The notes beneath the pieces are model-generated. The model had not been told where the DNA came from, searched no databases, and was given only the letters and a program-made list of their open reading frames with translations. A stretch of DNA of 64,000 nt from Desulforhabdus amnigena (GTDB lineage: Bacteria; Desulfobacterota; Syntrophobacteria; Syntrophobacterales; Syntrophobacteraceae), in NCBI RefSeq assembly GCF_027925305.1, contig NZ_BSDR01000001.1, forward strand, positions 3,924,501 to 3,988,500, written 5' to 3'. The position numbers were made by a program, and so were the translations under genes. Below are positions 46,480 to 54,334 of the stretch, one piece after another. The number at the start of each line of letters is the position of its first letter. Position 1 is the first letter of the stretch.

Positions 46480-47733
46480 ATGTCGGAAGAGTCCATAATT
46501 CGTTTTGCTCAAAGAATGAATCAATTGCCGCCCTACCTCTTTGGAATGATAAATAAAATGAGGATGACCAAGCGCGCGGCGGGCCACGATGTCATTGACC
46601 TCGGCATGGGGAATCCTACTGATCCTACGCCGGAGGTGGTGACACGAAAGCTCTGTGAAGTGGTTCAGGACCCCAAAAGTCACCGCTATCCCGTGGCGGC
46701 CGGGCTGAAGAACCTCAAAAGAGAAATTGCCTTTTACTATGAACGCGAATATGGCGTGGGACTGGACAGTGAGTCGGAAGTGATCTGCACGATTGGTTCC
46801 AAGGAGGGAATTTCGCATCTCTGTCTGGCTCTGATAGGGCCTGGAGATACGGTGCTCGTTCCTGCACCGGCCTTCCCGGTTCATATTTATGCCGCCATCA
46901 TTGCCGGTGGCAATGTGATCCGTATTCCACTGGCTCCCGAAGAATTATTCCTCTCTCGGATTTCAACAATGTGCGAATCGCTCTACCCGACTCCCAAGGT
47001 TTTGATTTTGAATTATCCTCATAATCCGACTTCCATAGTCGCCAATGAAGACCTGTATCGTGAAGTCGTAAAACTTGCCCGAAAGTACAAATTCATGGTA
47101 ATCCACGATTTCGCTTATTCCAAGGTTACCTTCGACGGCTATGTGGCTCCCAGTTTTCTGGAGGTTCCAGGGGCAAGAGAGGTGGGTGTGGAGTTCGGTT
47201 CTTTCTCCAAGTCCTATAACATGGCGGGTTGGAGGATGGGCTATTGTGTTGGAAACCGGGAAATCATCGAGGGGCTGGCAAAGATCAAGGGCTACTACGA
47301 CTACGGGATTTTTTCCGCGATTCAGATTGCCGGTATCGTTGCCTTGAGAGACTGTGCAGCGGAGGTGGAGCATCAGGCTCAAATTTATCAGCAACGTCGA
47401 GATGTGCTCTGCCAGGGATTGGAGCGTTTGGGTTGGGCCGTAACGAAGCCCAAGGCCGGGATGTTTGTGTGGGCGAAGATTCCAGAGCCTTTTGCGAAAA
47501 TGGGTTCTATGGAATTTGCCCTCAAGTTGATGGATGAAGCCAACGTGGCAGTGGCTCCAGGAATCGGTTTCGGCGAAGAGGGAGAGGGATATCTGCGCCT
47601 GGCTCTGGTAGAAAATGAGCACCGCATTCGTCAGGCTCTGAGGCAAATGGGGAAAGCCTTCCGCAACTGGTCTTCGCAAAGCTCTGCCCCGGCGGGGACT
47701 GTGGAGAATCTGGCAACGGCTGCTGATGTCTGA
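46480..47733 (+). CDS. alaC: Glutamate-pyruvate (alanine) aminotransferase AlaC
   Basis: AlaC is a class I PLP aminotransferase making L-alanine from pyruvate and glutamate. The 417-residue protein follows E. coli AlaC (YfdZ) closely: R-F-x-x-R-M-N-Q-L-P-P-Y-L-F, D-L-G-M-G-N-P-T, I-G-S-K-E-G-I-S-H-L, P-S-F-L-E-V-P-G-A-R and the PLP lysine in F-S-K-S-Y-N-M-A-G-W-R (Lys near 244). AGGAGAG precedes the ATG at 46480. An in-frame start at 46399 lies inside the terminator. Related LL-diaminopimelate or other aminotransferases are less similar. The attenuator upstream points to control by alanine supply. Confidence 0.93.
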   Translation: MSEESIIRFAQRMNQLPPYLFGMINKMRMTKRAAGHDVIDLGMGNPTDPTPEVVTRKLCEVVQDPKSHRYPVAAGLKNLKREIAFYYEREYGVGLDSESEVICTIGSKEGISHLCLALIGPGDTVLVPAPAFPVHIYAAIIAGGNVIRIPLAPEELFLSRISTMCESLYPTPKVLILNYPHNPTSIVANEDLYREVVKLARKYKFMVIHDFAYSKVTFDGYVAPSFLEVPGAREVGVEFGSFSKSYNMAGWRMGYCVGNREIIEGLAKIKGYYDYGIFSAIQIAGIVALRDCAAEVEHQAQIYQQRRDVLCQGLERLGWAVTKPKAGMFVWAKIPEPFAKMGSMEFALKLMDEANVAVAPGIGFGEEGEGYLRLALVENEHRIRQALRQMGKAFRNWSSQSSAPAGTVENLATAADV

Positions 47734-47845
47734 GCGGGATTCAAAGCGACGCATGTTGTTATGAGGCGAGGATACGCATTAAACGCACTGGAAGTGCCAG
47801 TACCTGACCAGGAAGTTGCTTAACATTCCTGGTAGTTGCAAGCTA

Positions 47846-47879
47846 TGTCATTCCGGCATGTTTTTAGCTGGTATGACGG
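47846..47879. repeat. Dispersed palindromic repeat, copy 3
   Basis: TGTCATTCCGGCATG...TAGCTGGTATGACGG is a shortened copy of the family at 34733 and 35368. The flank AATGTTAAGAAATTTCTGTTC (47887 onward) resembles that after copy 2. An ACCAGGAA/TTCCTGGT hairpin (47807-47833), possibly the end of the alaC transcript, precedes it. Confidence 0.5.
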
Positions 47880-47916
47880 TTTGAAAATGTTAAGAAATTT
47901 CTGTTCAGATATAAGA

Positions 47917-47940
47917 AGCGCCGCCATAGAAGGCGGCGCT
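47917..47940. repeat. GC-rich palindrome before the Nudix gene
   Basis: AGCGCCGCC and GGCGGCGCT form a perfect 9-bp stem around ATAGAA with no T-run. This is a REP-like palindrome in the 47734-48020 gap. Confidence 0.55.
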
Positions 47941-48020
47941 ACCAGCCGGGGAGTGCTGAAATTCACTCACTCTTTTGGTCTGAATCCCATCTAAAATTGT
48001 AAGTCTATTGGAGCCTGCCG

Positions 48021-48482
48021 ATGAATCGACGTTATCCTGAATATCCCTTGGTGGGAGTGGGTGCTGTTATTTTTCGGGACGATCGCGTTCTCCTTGTGCA
48101 AAGGGGCAAAGAACCCTCTTTCGGAAAATGGACTGTGCCCGGTGGACTGGTGGAATTGGGAGAGAGCCTGGAGGATGCTGTCAGACGGGAGGTCTTGGAA
48201 GAGGTGGGGTTGGATGTGAATGTGGAAGATCTCGTCGTAGTGCTGGATCGAGTGATTCTGGATAATGAAGAAAAAATTGAATATCATTATGTATTGTTGG
48301 ACTTTCTGTGCGTCAGTTCTGAGGGAGAACCGGTGCCTGCAAGTGACGTAATGGATTGTGCTTTCGTCAGCTTGAATGCCTTGCCCGAATATAACCTCAC
48401 CGAGGGAACCGAACAGGTGGTTCGACGCGCTTTCTCCCAGGCGCACGGAGTTCGATTCCCCATCTATGACGCCAACCTATAA
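48021..48482 (+). CDS. Nudix hydrolase
   Basis: The 153-residue protein has a complete Nudix box, G-G-L-V-E-L-G-E-S followed by L-E-D-A-V-R-R-E-V-L-E-E-V-G-L (about 47-70), which binds Mg and cleaves nucleoside diphosphates linked to another group. Flanking R-G-K-E-P-S-F-G-K-W-T-V-P is typical of ADP-ribose or (d)NTP pyrophosphatases. The substrate cannot be assigned. It stands alone. Confidence 0.88.
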   Translation: MNRRYPEYPLVGVGAVIFRDDRVLLVQRGKEPSFGKWTVPGGLVELGESLEDAVRREVLEEVGLDVNVEDLVVVLDRVILDNEEKIEYHYVLLDFLCVSSEGEPVPASDVMDCAFVSLNALPEYNLTEGTEQVVRRAFSQAHGVRFPIYDANL

Positions 48483-48606
48483 TGTTTGCATGCTTCTGTC
48501 TTTTCTATCCTCATTTTTTTTCTGCAACCGTTTTCCATATCTTCCTTGACTTTAAATTTTCTCTGTGTTTTATGACTGACCAGTCCGTCAGGAGGTGCAG
48601 TAAAGA

Positions 48607-49536
48607 GTGAATCACGAGAATAAACAGCAGGCAGTACGATCCATGTTGAAGAAGCTCTCCCAGGTAAAAAGAGAGGAGGGGGGGCTGAAAAGTTTCGTGA
48701 TGCGCTCCATTCGTTTGGATGGGTCCGAAGAAGAGATATTGGAAGAAATGGCCCAATGGTTTCTTGCTGTCCGGGATTTATCCAAACAGGGCGCATTGCC
48801 GTCCCGCTTTTCTCTCTCCGAATTTATCCCTGTCTTTTGCCGCATTGCGGAAGACAAGAATATCGGTGCGGACCGCTTTTTCTCGGGGGTCCTCGAGAAA
48901 ATGGTTTTGGAATCGGAAGAAGTGTTGCGGGGTGCGCCCAAGCCTTCTACGAAAGACAAAATACTGGATGCTGCCCTGGATGTTTTTTCCGAAAAAGGGT
49001 TTCATCTCGCTACGGTGGATGAAATCGCAGAACGTGCAGGCGTGGGTAAAGGGACGCTTTATCGGTACTTTGCAAATAAGGAAACTTTATTCAATGAGTT
49101 GGTGCAGTTGCGTTTGGATGAACTCGAGAAGAGCGCCATGGCGATTTTGGATGGGGAGGATGATGTGCTCACCATGATCACCAAGTATCTGCGGGTTTAT
49201 TTCGAATTTTTCGATCAAAATCAGCGTCTTTACCGCCTCATTGTCCAGGAGGGACTGGATGTAGGAGACCAGGTCCAGGACCTCTATTTCAAGAAAGTCA
49301 TGCGTCGGATCCCTCTCCTGAAACGGAAGATATACGGAGCCCGTCAACAGGGGCTTCTCAAGGATGTTGATTTTCATACGGTTTTCTATGGTGTGATGGG
49401 GTTCATGCATGGAGTCATTCAGAAATGGTTGGCTCGCGACTGCTCTTATTCCCTTGTGGAAGAATTACCGGGTGTTGTGGAAGTTCTCTTTTATGGATTT
49501 GTGAATACTTCAAAGTTTGTTGAAAGTCAAAACTGA
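48607..49536 (+). CDS. TetR-family regulator with 115-residue N-terminal extension
   Basis: The 309-residue protein is longer than usual for TetR (about 200). Residues 1-112 form a helical, charged extension of unknown function. The TetR helix-turn-helix follows at about 117-162 (I-L-D-A-A-L-D-V-F-S-E-K-G-F, then G-V-G-K-G-T-L-Y-R-Y-F) and then a helical ligand-binding domain. The GTG start at 48607 has AGGAGG about 10 bases upstream. The extension is in frame without stops, and no other start fits as well. It lies 15 bases before acpP, so it probably regulates, or is co-transcribed with, a fatty acid function. Confidence 0.8.
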   Translation: MNHENKQQAVRSMLKKLSQVKREEGGLKSFVMRSIRLDGSEEEILEEMAQWFLAVRDLSKQGALPSRFSLSEFIPVFCRIAEDKNIGADRFFSGVLEKMVLESEEVLRGAPKPSTKDKILDAALDVFSEKGFHLATVDEIAERAGVGKGTLYRYFANKETLFNELVQLRLDELEKSAMAILDGEDDVLTMITKYLRVYFEFFDQNQRLYRLIVQEGLDVGDQVQDLYFKKVMRRIPLLKRKIYGARQQGLLKDVDFHTVFYGVMGFMHGVIQKWLARDCSYSLVEELPGVVEVLFYGFVNTSKFVESQN

Positions 49537-49551
49537 ACCAGGAGGAAAATC

Positions 49552-49785
49552 ATGGGCGACATGCAAAGCAAGGTAGCTGATATCATTGCGAATCAATTGG
49601 GTGTAGACAAGGAAATCATTACTCCGGAAGCCAATGTTGTGGACGATCTTGGAGCCGATTCCCTGGACGTAGTGGAACTGGTCATGGCTTTGGAAGAAGC
49701 GTTCGATCTGGAAATTCCAGATGAAGATGCCGAGAAAATCCGAACTGTTAAAGATATTTACGACTATCTTGAAAAAAATAAATAG
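49552..49785 (+). CDS. acpP: Acyl carrier protein
   Basis: The 77-residue acidic four-helix protein has the phosphopantetheine-attachment motif G-A-D-S-L-D with Ser 37. AGGAGG precedes the ATG. No fab genes adjoin it here, so it may be the housekeeping AcpP or a specialised carrier under the adjacent TetR. A GAAAGATGG/CCATCTTTC hairpin (49804-49842) follows and may end the transcript. Confidence 0.92.
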   Translation: MGDMQSKVADIIANQLGVDKEIITPEANVVDDLGADSLDVVELVMALEEAFDLEIPDEDAEKIRTVKDIYDYLEKNK

Positions 49786-49923
49786 CATGGACACATAGCG
49801 TGGGAAAGATGGGGGTTGATCGGCTTGGAGCCTCCATCTTTCGGGTTTCATTAAAAAGCCTTGCCCTGCCTTTTGGGGCTCATTCCGAGCATAGAATATC
49901 CCTTCCAAGCTTCGGATCAGGAG

Positions 49924-50124
49924 CTACGTCTCTTCCGGTTCGGTTTTCCCGAATTCTTCCGTATCCAACCGGGGCAATTGTGCGTCCACCACGGTCCGCT
50001 TCAAAGTCCAAAAGACGCTCTTAAAATTTTCCTCAAAGTTTCCCGGAGAAACCCTTCCCAACTCAATGAATTTAATAATGATCTCTTTGGATATCCTGAG
50101 AATTTTTTCATCGTCCGGCTGCAT
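49924..50124 (-). CDS. Small conserved protein (66 aa)
   Basis: The ORF begins M-Q-P-D-D-E-K-I-L and contains I-S-K-E-I-I-I-K-F-I-E-L-G-R-V-S-P-G-N-F, then a helical F-K-S-V-F-W-T-L-K-R-T-V. This pattern recalls short helical proteins found in Desulfobacterota and is faintly like the N-terminus of MucR regulators. AGAGG lies about seven bases before the ATG. It converges with acpP. Function unknown. Confidence 0.55.
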   Translation of the reverse strand: MQPDDEKILRISKEIIIKFIELGRVSPGNFEENFKSVFWTLKRTVVDAQLPRLDTEEFGKTEPEET

Positions 50125-50152
50125 ATCAAATCCTCTCGAGGTTTAGTCATGA

Positions 50153-50212
50153 AAAAAGCCTCTGCTGGTCTTTGGGAAGGCCTTTACTTTAAACGTTCGC
50201 AGAGGCTTTTTG
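50153..50212. terminator. Bidirectional hairpin with A- and T-runs
   Basis: AAAAAAGCCTCTGC (50153-50166) pairs with GCAGAGGCTTTTT (50200-50212) around a 33-base loop, giving an intrinsic terminator readable on both strands. On the minus strand it falls 29 bases before the start codon of the small protein at 50124, where it could act as an attenuator. The rest of the gap to mraZ (50213-50432) holds nothing else I can support. Confidence 0.65.
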
Positions 50213-50432
50213 GGTGAAATGAAATACCCCTGAAGGCATCCCGGTACCCGGATTTCCTTTTAACATACATTCCATTTGGGCTGCAATGGAAATGGGATGA
50301 ATGTCTCCATGTTTATTTCCAAGAAGCCATTAAAATTCGTTGACTTAAATACATTTGCCATTCTTGCTGAGCAAAAGGGATGAAGACAAATAGCATTTAA
50401 AATGAACATCTGTTCCTTGTCATGATTTAAAT

Positions 50433-50496
50433 TTGACATTGTTTATAGGGGGGTGATAAATACATAGAAGTGGGAAAAAGTGGGAATACGAGGTGA
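50433..50496 (+). promoter_or_regulatory. mraZ promoter and MraZ-binding repeats
   Basis: TTGACA (50433-50438) is a perfect -35 with TAAATA (50457-50462) as a weak -10, 18 bases apart. Immediately after are GTGGGA at 50470-50475 and 50480-50485 and GAGGTG at 50490-50495, exactly 10 bases apart. This matches the tandem GTGG repeats bound by MraZ in other bacteria, so the cluster is probably autoregulated. Confidence 0.7.
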
Positions 50497-50499
50497 CGA

Positions 50500-50961
50500 T
50501 TGGGGATTTTGAGGAAACCTTACTTCAGAGGACGCTCCATCCACCGCCTGGATGCAAAAGGAAGACTTCGCATTCCTTCTAAGTATCGAGAAGTTCTGCA
50601 AAATCACTATACTGACGCTCTGGTAATCACTCTGTTGGAGGGGTGTTTGGTTGCCTATCCTCCCGAGGTCTGGGAAAAAATAGAGGATAAAACGGAAAGT
50701 CTTTCTGATGTCGATCCCAAGCACAGGGCTTTTATGCGGTTATTTATATCGGCCGCCGAGGAGTGTGAGTTCGACAATAAGGGCAGGATTTTGCTCTCCC
50801 CTTTCCAGAGAAGCAAGGCGGGGCTAAACTCAGAGGTGCTCCTGGTTGGAGTGTTGAAGGGTTTCGAAATCTGGGACACCGCAGCATGGGAAAGTCATGA
50901 TGAATGGAATAGAAGTCACTACAAGGAAATCATGGAAGGTATAGCCTCCGAAGGATTTTAA
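50500..50961 (+). CDS. mraZ: Transcriptional regulator MraZ
   Basis: The 153-residue protein has two MraZ repeats: F-R-G-R-S-I-H-R-L-D-A-K-G-R-L-R-I-P-S-K-Y near the N-terminus, and C-E-F-D-N-K-G-R-I-L-L-S-P about 75 residues later. Its AbrB-like swapped hairpins form a ring that binds the repeats just upstream. The start is a TTG at 50500 with GAGGTGA upstream; no ATG fits the conserved N-terminus. It opens the division and cell wall cluster. Confidence 0.92.
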   Translation: MGILRKPYFRGRSIHRLDAKGRLRIPSKYREVLQNHYTDALVITLLEGCLVAYPPEVWEKIEDKTESLSDVDPKHRAFMRLFISAAEECEFDNKGRILLSPFQRSKAGLNSEVLLVGVLKGFEIWDTAAWESHDEWNRSHYKEIMEGIASEGF

Positions 50962-50967
50962 TAGGTT

Positions 50968-51915
50968 ATGCATTTTGCCTCCTCACACGGGCATGTTCCT
51001 GTCATGCTCAAAGAAGTCATGGACGTTCTGAATTGTCGTGCCGGAGGCGTATATGTGGATGGAACTGTCGGCGGTGGTGGATATGCTCGAGCCATTCTCG
51101 AAGCCAGTGCGCCGGATGGAATTCTGCTGGCTTTGGATTGGGATTCCGATGCCATTGACCGGGTGCGCGGAAGGCTTGCCTCCTACGGGAACCGCTTGAT
51201 CCTGGAAAAAGCGAGCTTCGCAGACCTGCCCGACGTTCTGCGGAGACTGGGGTTTGGGCCTGTCGATGGAGTCGTGGTCGATCTCGGGGTCTCCAGCTTT
51301 CAACTGGATGATCCGGCAAGGGGGTTCAGTTTTCAGCAAAACGGTCCACTGGATATGCGCATGGATCGGAATTTGCCCAGGACTGCTGCAGACTTGGTGA
51401 ATGAGTTGTCCGAATCGGAATTGGCTGACCTGATTTTCCACTTTGGAGAAGAAAGATGGTCCCGGCGCATCGCCCGTGCCATAGTGATGCGTCGAAAAGA
51501 AAGTCGATTCGCTTCCACTGGGGAATTGGCTCAACTGGTGGCGGCGGTCGTTCCCAAATCAAAAGACACCGGGCGGATCCATCCGGCGACACGCACCTTT
51601 CAGGCTTTGCGATTGGCTGTGAACCGGGAACTGGAAACGCTGCGGCGTTTTCTTTCCAATGTGCTGGATGTGGTAAAACCGGGAGGCCGTGTTTGTGTGG
51701 TTTCTTTCCATTCTTTGGAAGATCGAATCGTCAAAGAATATTTTCGGGAATGGGCCAAATCCTGTAGGTGTCCCCTGAATGTGGTGCCCTGTCGATGTGA
51801 GGGGCGTCCTTTGGTGAAGATTTTGACAAGGAAGGTGCAGCGCCCCGGATTGGAGGAGATGGAAACGAATCCGAGAGCTCGAAGCGCCCGGCTCCGGGCT
51901 TTGGAAAAATGTTGA
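50968..51915 (+). CDS. rsmH: 16S rRNA m4C1402 methyltransferase RsmH (MraW)
   Basis: RsmH methylates N4 of C1402 in 16S rRNA using S-adenosylmethionine. The 315-residue product has H-V-P-V-M-L-K-E-V, the SAM-binding Y-V-D-G-T-V-G-G-G-G-Y and D-W-D-S-D-A-I, then D-L-G-V-S-S-F-Q-L-D, G-P-L-D-M-R-M-D and S-F-H-S-L-E-D-R-I-V-K. It follows mraZ by six bases in the standard dcw order. Confidence 0.96.
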   Translation: MHFASSHGHVPVMLKEVMDVLNCRAGGVYVDGTVGGGGYARAILEASAPDGILLALDWDSDAIDRVRGRLASYGNRLILEKASFADLPDVLRRLGFGPVDGVVVDLGVSSFQLDDPARGFSFQQNGPLDMRMDRNLPRTAADLVNELSESELADLIFHFGEERWSRRIARAIVMRRKESRFASTGELAQLVAAVVPKSKDTGRIHPATRTFQALRLAVNRELETLRRFLSNVLDVVKPGGRVCVVSFHSLEDRIVKEYFREWAKSCRCPLNVVPCRCEGRPLVKILTRKVQRPGLEEMETNPRARSARLRALEKC

Positions 51916-51951
51916 TCATGATTTTCGCCGCGATGCAGCAGGGTGGGAGGC

Positions 51952-52284
51952 ATGGGGAAGAAATTGAAATCCGTTATGGAGCTTGATTTTTCAGAAAAGA
52001 ATCCCTTGAGGGGGTCTTTCCGCAACTGGACCGTCCTGGCCGCTGCTCTGGGAGGGATGTTTATTGTCTGCGCCATCTTCTATGTGTGGCTCTATGATCA
52101 ACAGGTTCAGAATGGATACCATTTGGCAAAGCTCTATCAGGAACATGAGCAATTGCTTGCAACTCAACGAAAACTGCGTCTGGAATGGTGTCGATTCGAG
52201 GACCCTTACCAGTTGGAGGAAATGGGGCGCAATCAGTTTGGGTTGGCGCCACCCAAAACAGAACAGAAGATGATCATGCGCTGA
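51952..52284 (+). CDS. ftsL: Cell division protein FtsL
   Basis: The 110-residue bitopic protein has a basic cytoplasmic tail, a transmembrane helix (about 27-47) and a periplasmic leucine-zipper-like coil (about 50-85). Sequence conservation in FtsL is low, and the assignment rests on size, topology and position between rsmH and ftsI. The start may be the ATG at 51952 or the GTG at 51943. Confidence 0.8.
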   Translation: MGKKLKSVMELDFSEKNPLRGSFRNWTVLAAALGGMFIVCAIFYVWLYDQQVQNGYHLAKLYQEHEQLLATQRKLRLEWCRFEDPYQLEEMGRNQFGLAPPKTEQKMIMR

Positions 52285-52312
52285 ACTTTCAGAATTTCAC
52301 AAGGGGCTACTG

Positions 52313-54289
52313 GTGGAGAGGCGCAATTCCGGAAAATTTTTAAATGTACGCTATTGGTCGTGCTATGTCCTTTTCAATGTTTTGGTCCTTTCAGGATTTT
52401 GCCTCATTTTGGGTAAAGCTTTTCAACTGCAAGTGCTGGAACATTCCGTATGGGTAGAGAGAGGAAGGGCTCAAACTGAATCCAAACTGCACGTGCCGGC
52501 CTATCGCGGGTCTATTTATGATCGGCAGGGTCGGCTTTTGTCGTTTTCCGTGCCGCAACGATCCCTTTGTGCGGATCCGAAGATGGCTGAAAACTCGAGG
52601 CTGCTATCCGGTCAACTGGCAGCCGTCCTGGGAGAACCTCAAAATACCATCAAGAGAAAGTTTGAATCCAAACGCCGTTTTGTTTGGTTGAAACGCCATC
52701 TCACCGACCAGCAGGCTCTGGCGGTGGAGGATTTGAAGGGGCAGGGGATTCAACTCGTCGATGACTACAAGAGGTTTTACCCCTACCGCCAGCTGGCCGG
52801 GCAGGTTTTGGGATTTGTGGGGTTGGACGGAAAGGGGCTTGAGGGAATTGAAAAGCATTTCGATGGCGTGCTGCGCGAAAACCCATTGAAGGTGGAACAG
52901 GTTCGGGATGGAGTGCGAAAGTGCCTCTGGCTCGAAGATGCCCCGCCCCCTGAACCCTTGGAAAGCTACGGAGTGCGTCTCACGCTAGACGCTTTCCTCC
53001 AGTATGTCTGTGAATATGAATTGGAGAAGATCGTCGATCAATATCAGGCCAGGGCGGGGGAAGTGGTTGTCCTCGATGCTCAGACTTCCGAGGTCCTGGC
53101 CATGGCCAACTGGCCCTCTTTTGATCCCAACTTCGCATTCAAAAAAAATGCGGACGCATGGCGAAACCGCGTCGTCACGGATGCCTTCGAACCCGGTTCT
53201 ACATTCAAGGTTTTCCTGATGAGTGCAGCTTTGGAGGAAGGGATCGTCAGGGAAAGCGACCGCCTATTCTGTGAAAATGGAAAAGCTAAAATTGCCGGGC
53301 ATATGATCAATGATACGCACCCTTACGGGTGGCTCACCATGCCCGAGGTGATCAAATATTCCAGCAACATTGGAGCCAGCAAGCTGGCCCTTCAGTTGGG
53401 CAATGATCGCTATTACAAGTATATCAAGAAATTTGGGTTTGGATCGCTCACGGGAATCGAACTGCCCGGTGAAGTGAAGGGACTGGTCAGACCGGGAAAA
53501 AGATGGCGCCCCATTGACCTTGCGACGACCGGTTTTGGCCAGAGCATTGGTGTGACGGCTCTTCAACTCACTGCCGCCATAGCGAGCATTGCCAATGGCG
53601 GGGAATATATTCAGCCCACTATCATCAAGGGAATCGTGGATTCGCAGGGGCAGCCGGTGAAGTATTTGGAGCCCAGGCCCAGGCGCAGAGTGATTCAGAA
53701 AGCGACTGCCAGGAAGATCACCAACATGATGCGCAAGGTAACCGAAGAGGGGGGGACCGGTGTCAATGCGGTTCCGGAAGGGTATGATGTGGCCGGAAAG
53801 ACGGGAACAGCGCAGGTAATGGACCCGGAGACGCGCCGTTATGCGAGCCACAAGTACACTTCGCTTTTCACCGGTTTTGTCCCAGTAGAACGTCCTCGCC
53901 TGGTCATAACGGTAGTCATTCACGAACCTCATGGCGCTATTTACGGAGGAGTGGTGGCTGCGCCCGTTTTCAGGAACTTTGCAGCCAAGGCTTTGCCGCA
54001 TCTGGGGGTGCTGCCTTCGTCTAAAGGGGCAGCCCCAGTGCCTGGAGTACGTTCCGTAAAAGTGAACAGCGACCAGTCTCCCAAAGCTCCGGCATCGGTT
54101 CAAAAAACAAAGGAATTCAAGGAAGTTACAAAAAGTCGGAATGTCTCCGTTCCCAGGGAAACGGTTCCCGGCAAAAATTCGAAAGAAGGATTGAATACCG
54201 GCGCTGCGAAATCCAAAATCAGCCGTCCCGTTCCGGAGAGTCTTTACACTCTTAAAGCCGAGAAGCGGGATGCCAAGGGAATCGACTGA
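52313..54289 (+). CDS. ftsI: Peptidoglycan transpeptidase FtsI (PBP3)
   Basis: FtsI is the septal class B penicillin-binding protein. The 658-residue protein has an N-terminal membrane helix (about 16-38), a PBP dimerisation domain and the transpeptidase domain. The transpeptidase has S-T-F-K with catalytic Ser 296, S-S-N at 350-352 and K-T-G at 496-498. A Lys/Ser/Pro-rich tail of about 95 residues follows without PASTA repeats. GTG start with AAGGGG upstream. The tail is longer than in E. coli FtsI (588 residues). Confidence 0.95.
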   Translation: MERRNSGKFLNVRYWSCYVLFNVLVLSGFCLILGKAFQLQVLEHSVWVERGRAQTESKLHVPAYRGSIYDRQGRLLSFSVPQRSLCADPKMAENSRLLSGQLAAVLGEPQNTIKRKFESKRRFVWLKRHLTDQQALAVEDLKGQGIQLVDDYKRFYPYRQLAGQVLGFVGLDGKGLEGIEKHFDGVLRENPLKVEQVRDGVRKCLWLEDAPPPEPLESYGVRLTLDAFLQYVCEYELEKIVDQYQARAGEVVVLDAQTSEVLAMANWPSFDPNFAFKKNADAWRNRVVTDAFEPGSTFKVFLMSAALEEGIVRESDRLFCENGKAKIAGHMINDTHPYGWLTMPEVIKYSSNIGASKLALQLGNDRYYKYIKKFGFGSLTGIELPGEVKGLVRPGKRWRPIDLATTGFGQSIGVTALQLTAAIASIANGGEYIQPTIIKGIVDSQGQPVKYLEPRPRRRVIQKATARKITNMMRKVTEEGGTGVNAVPEGYDVAGKTGTAQVMDPETRRYASHKYTSLFTGFVPVERPRLVITVVIHEPHGAIYGGVVAAPVFRNFAAKALPHLGVLPSSKGAAPVPGVRSVKVNSDQSPKAPASVQKTKEFKEVTKSRNVSVPRETVPGKNSKEGLNTGAAKSKISRPVPESLYTLKAEKRDAKGID

Positions 54290-54334
54290 GAATCGTGATG
54301 AATGGAGTTCAACAGGTTGGTGAGAAATAAAAGC

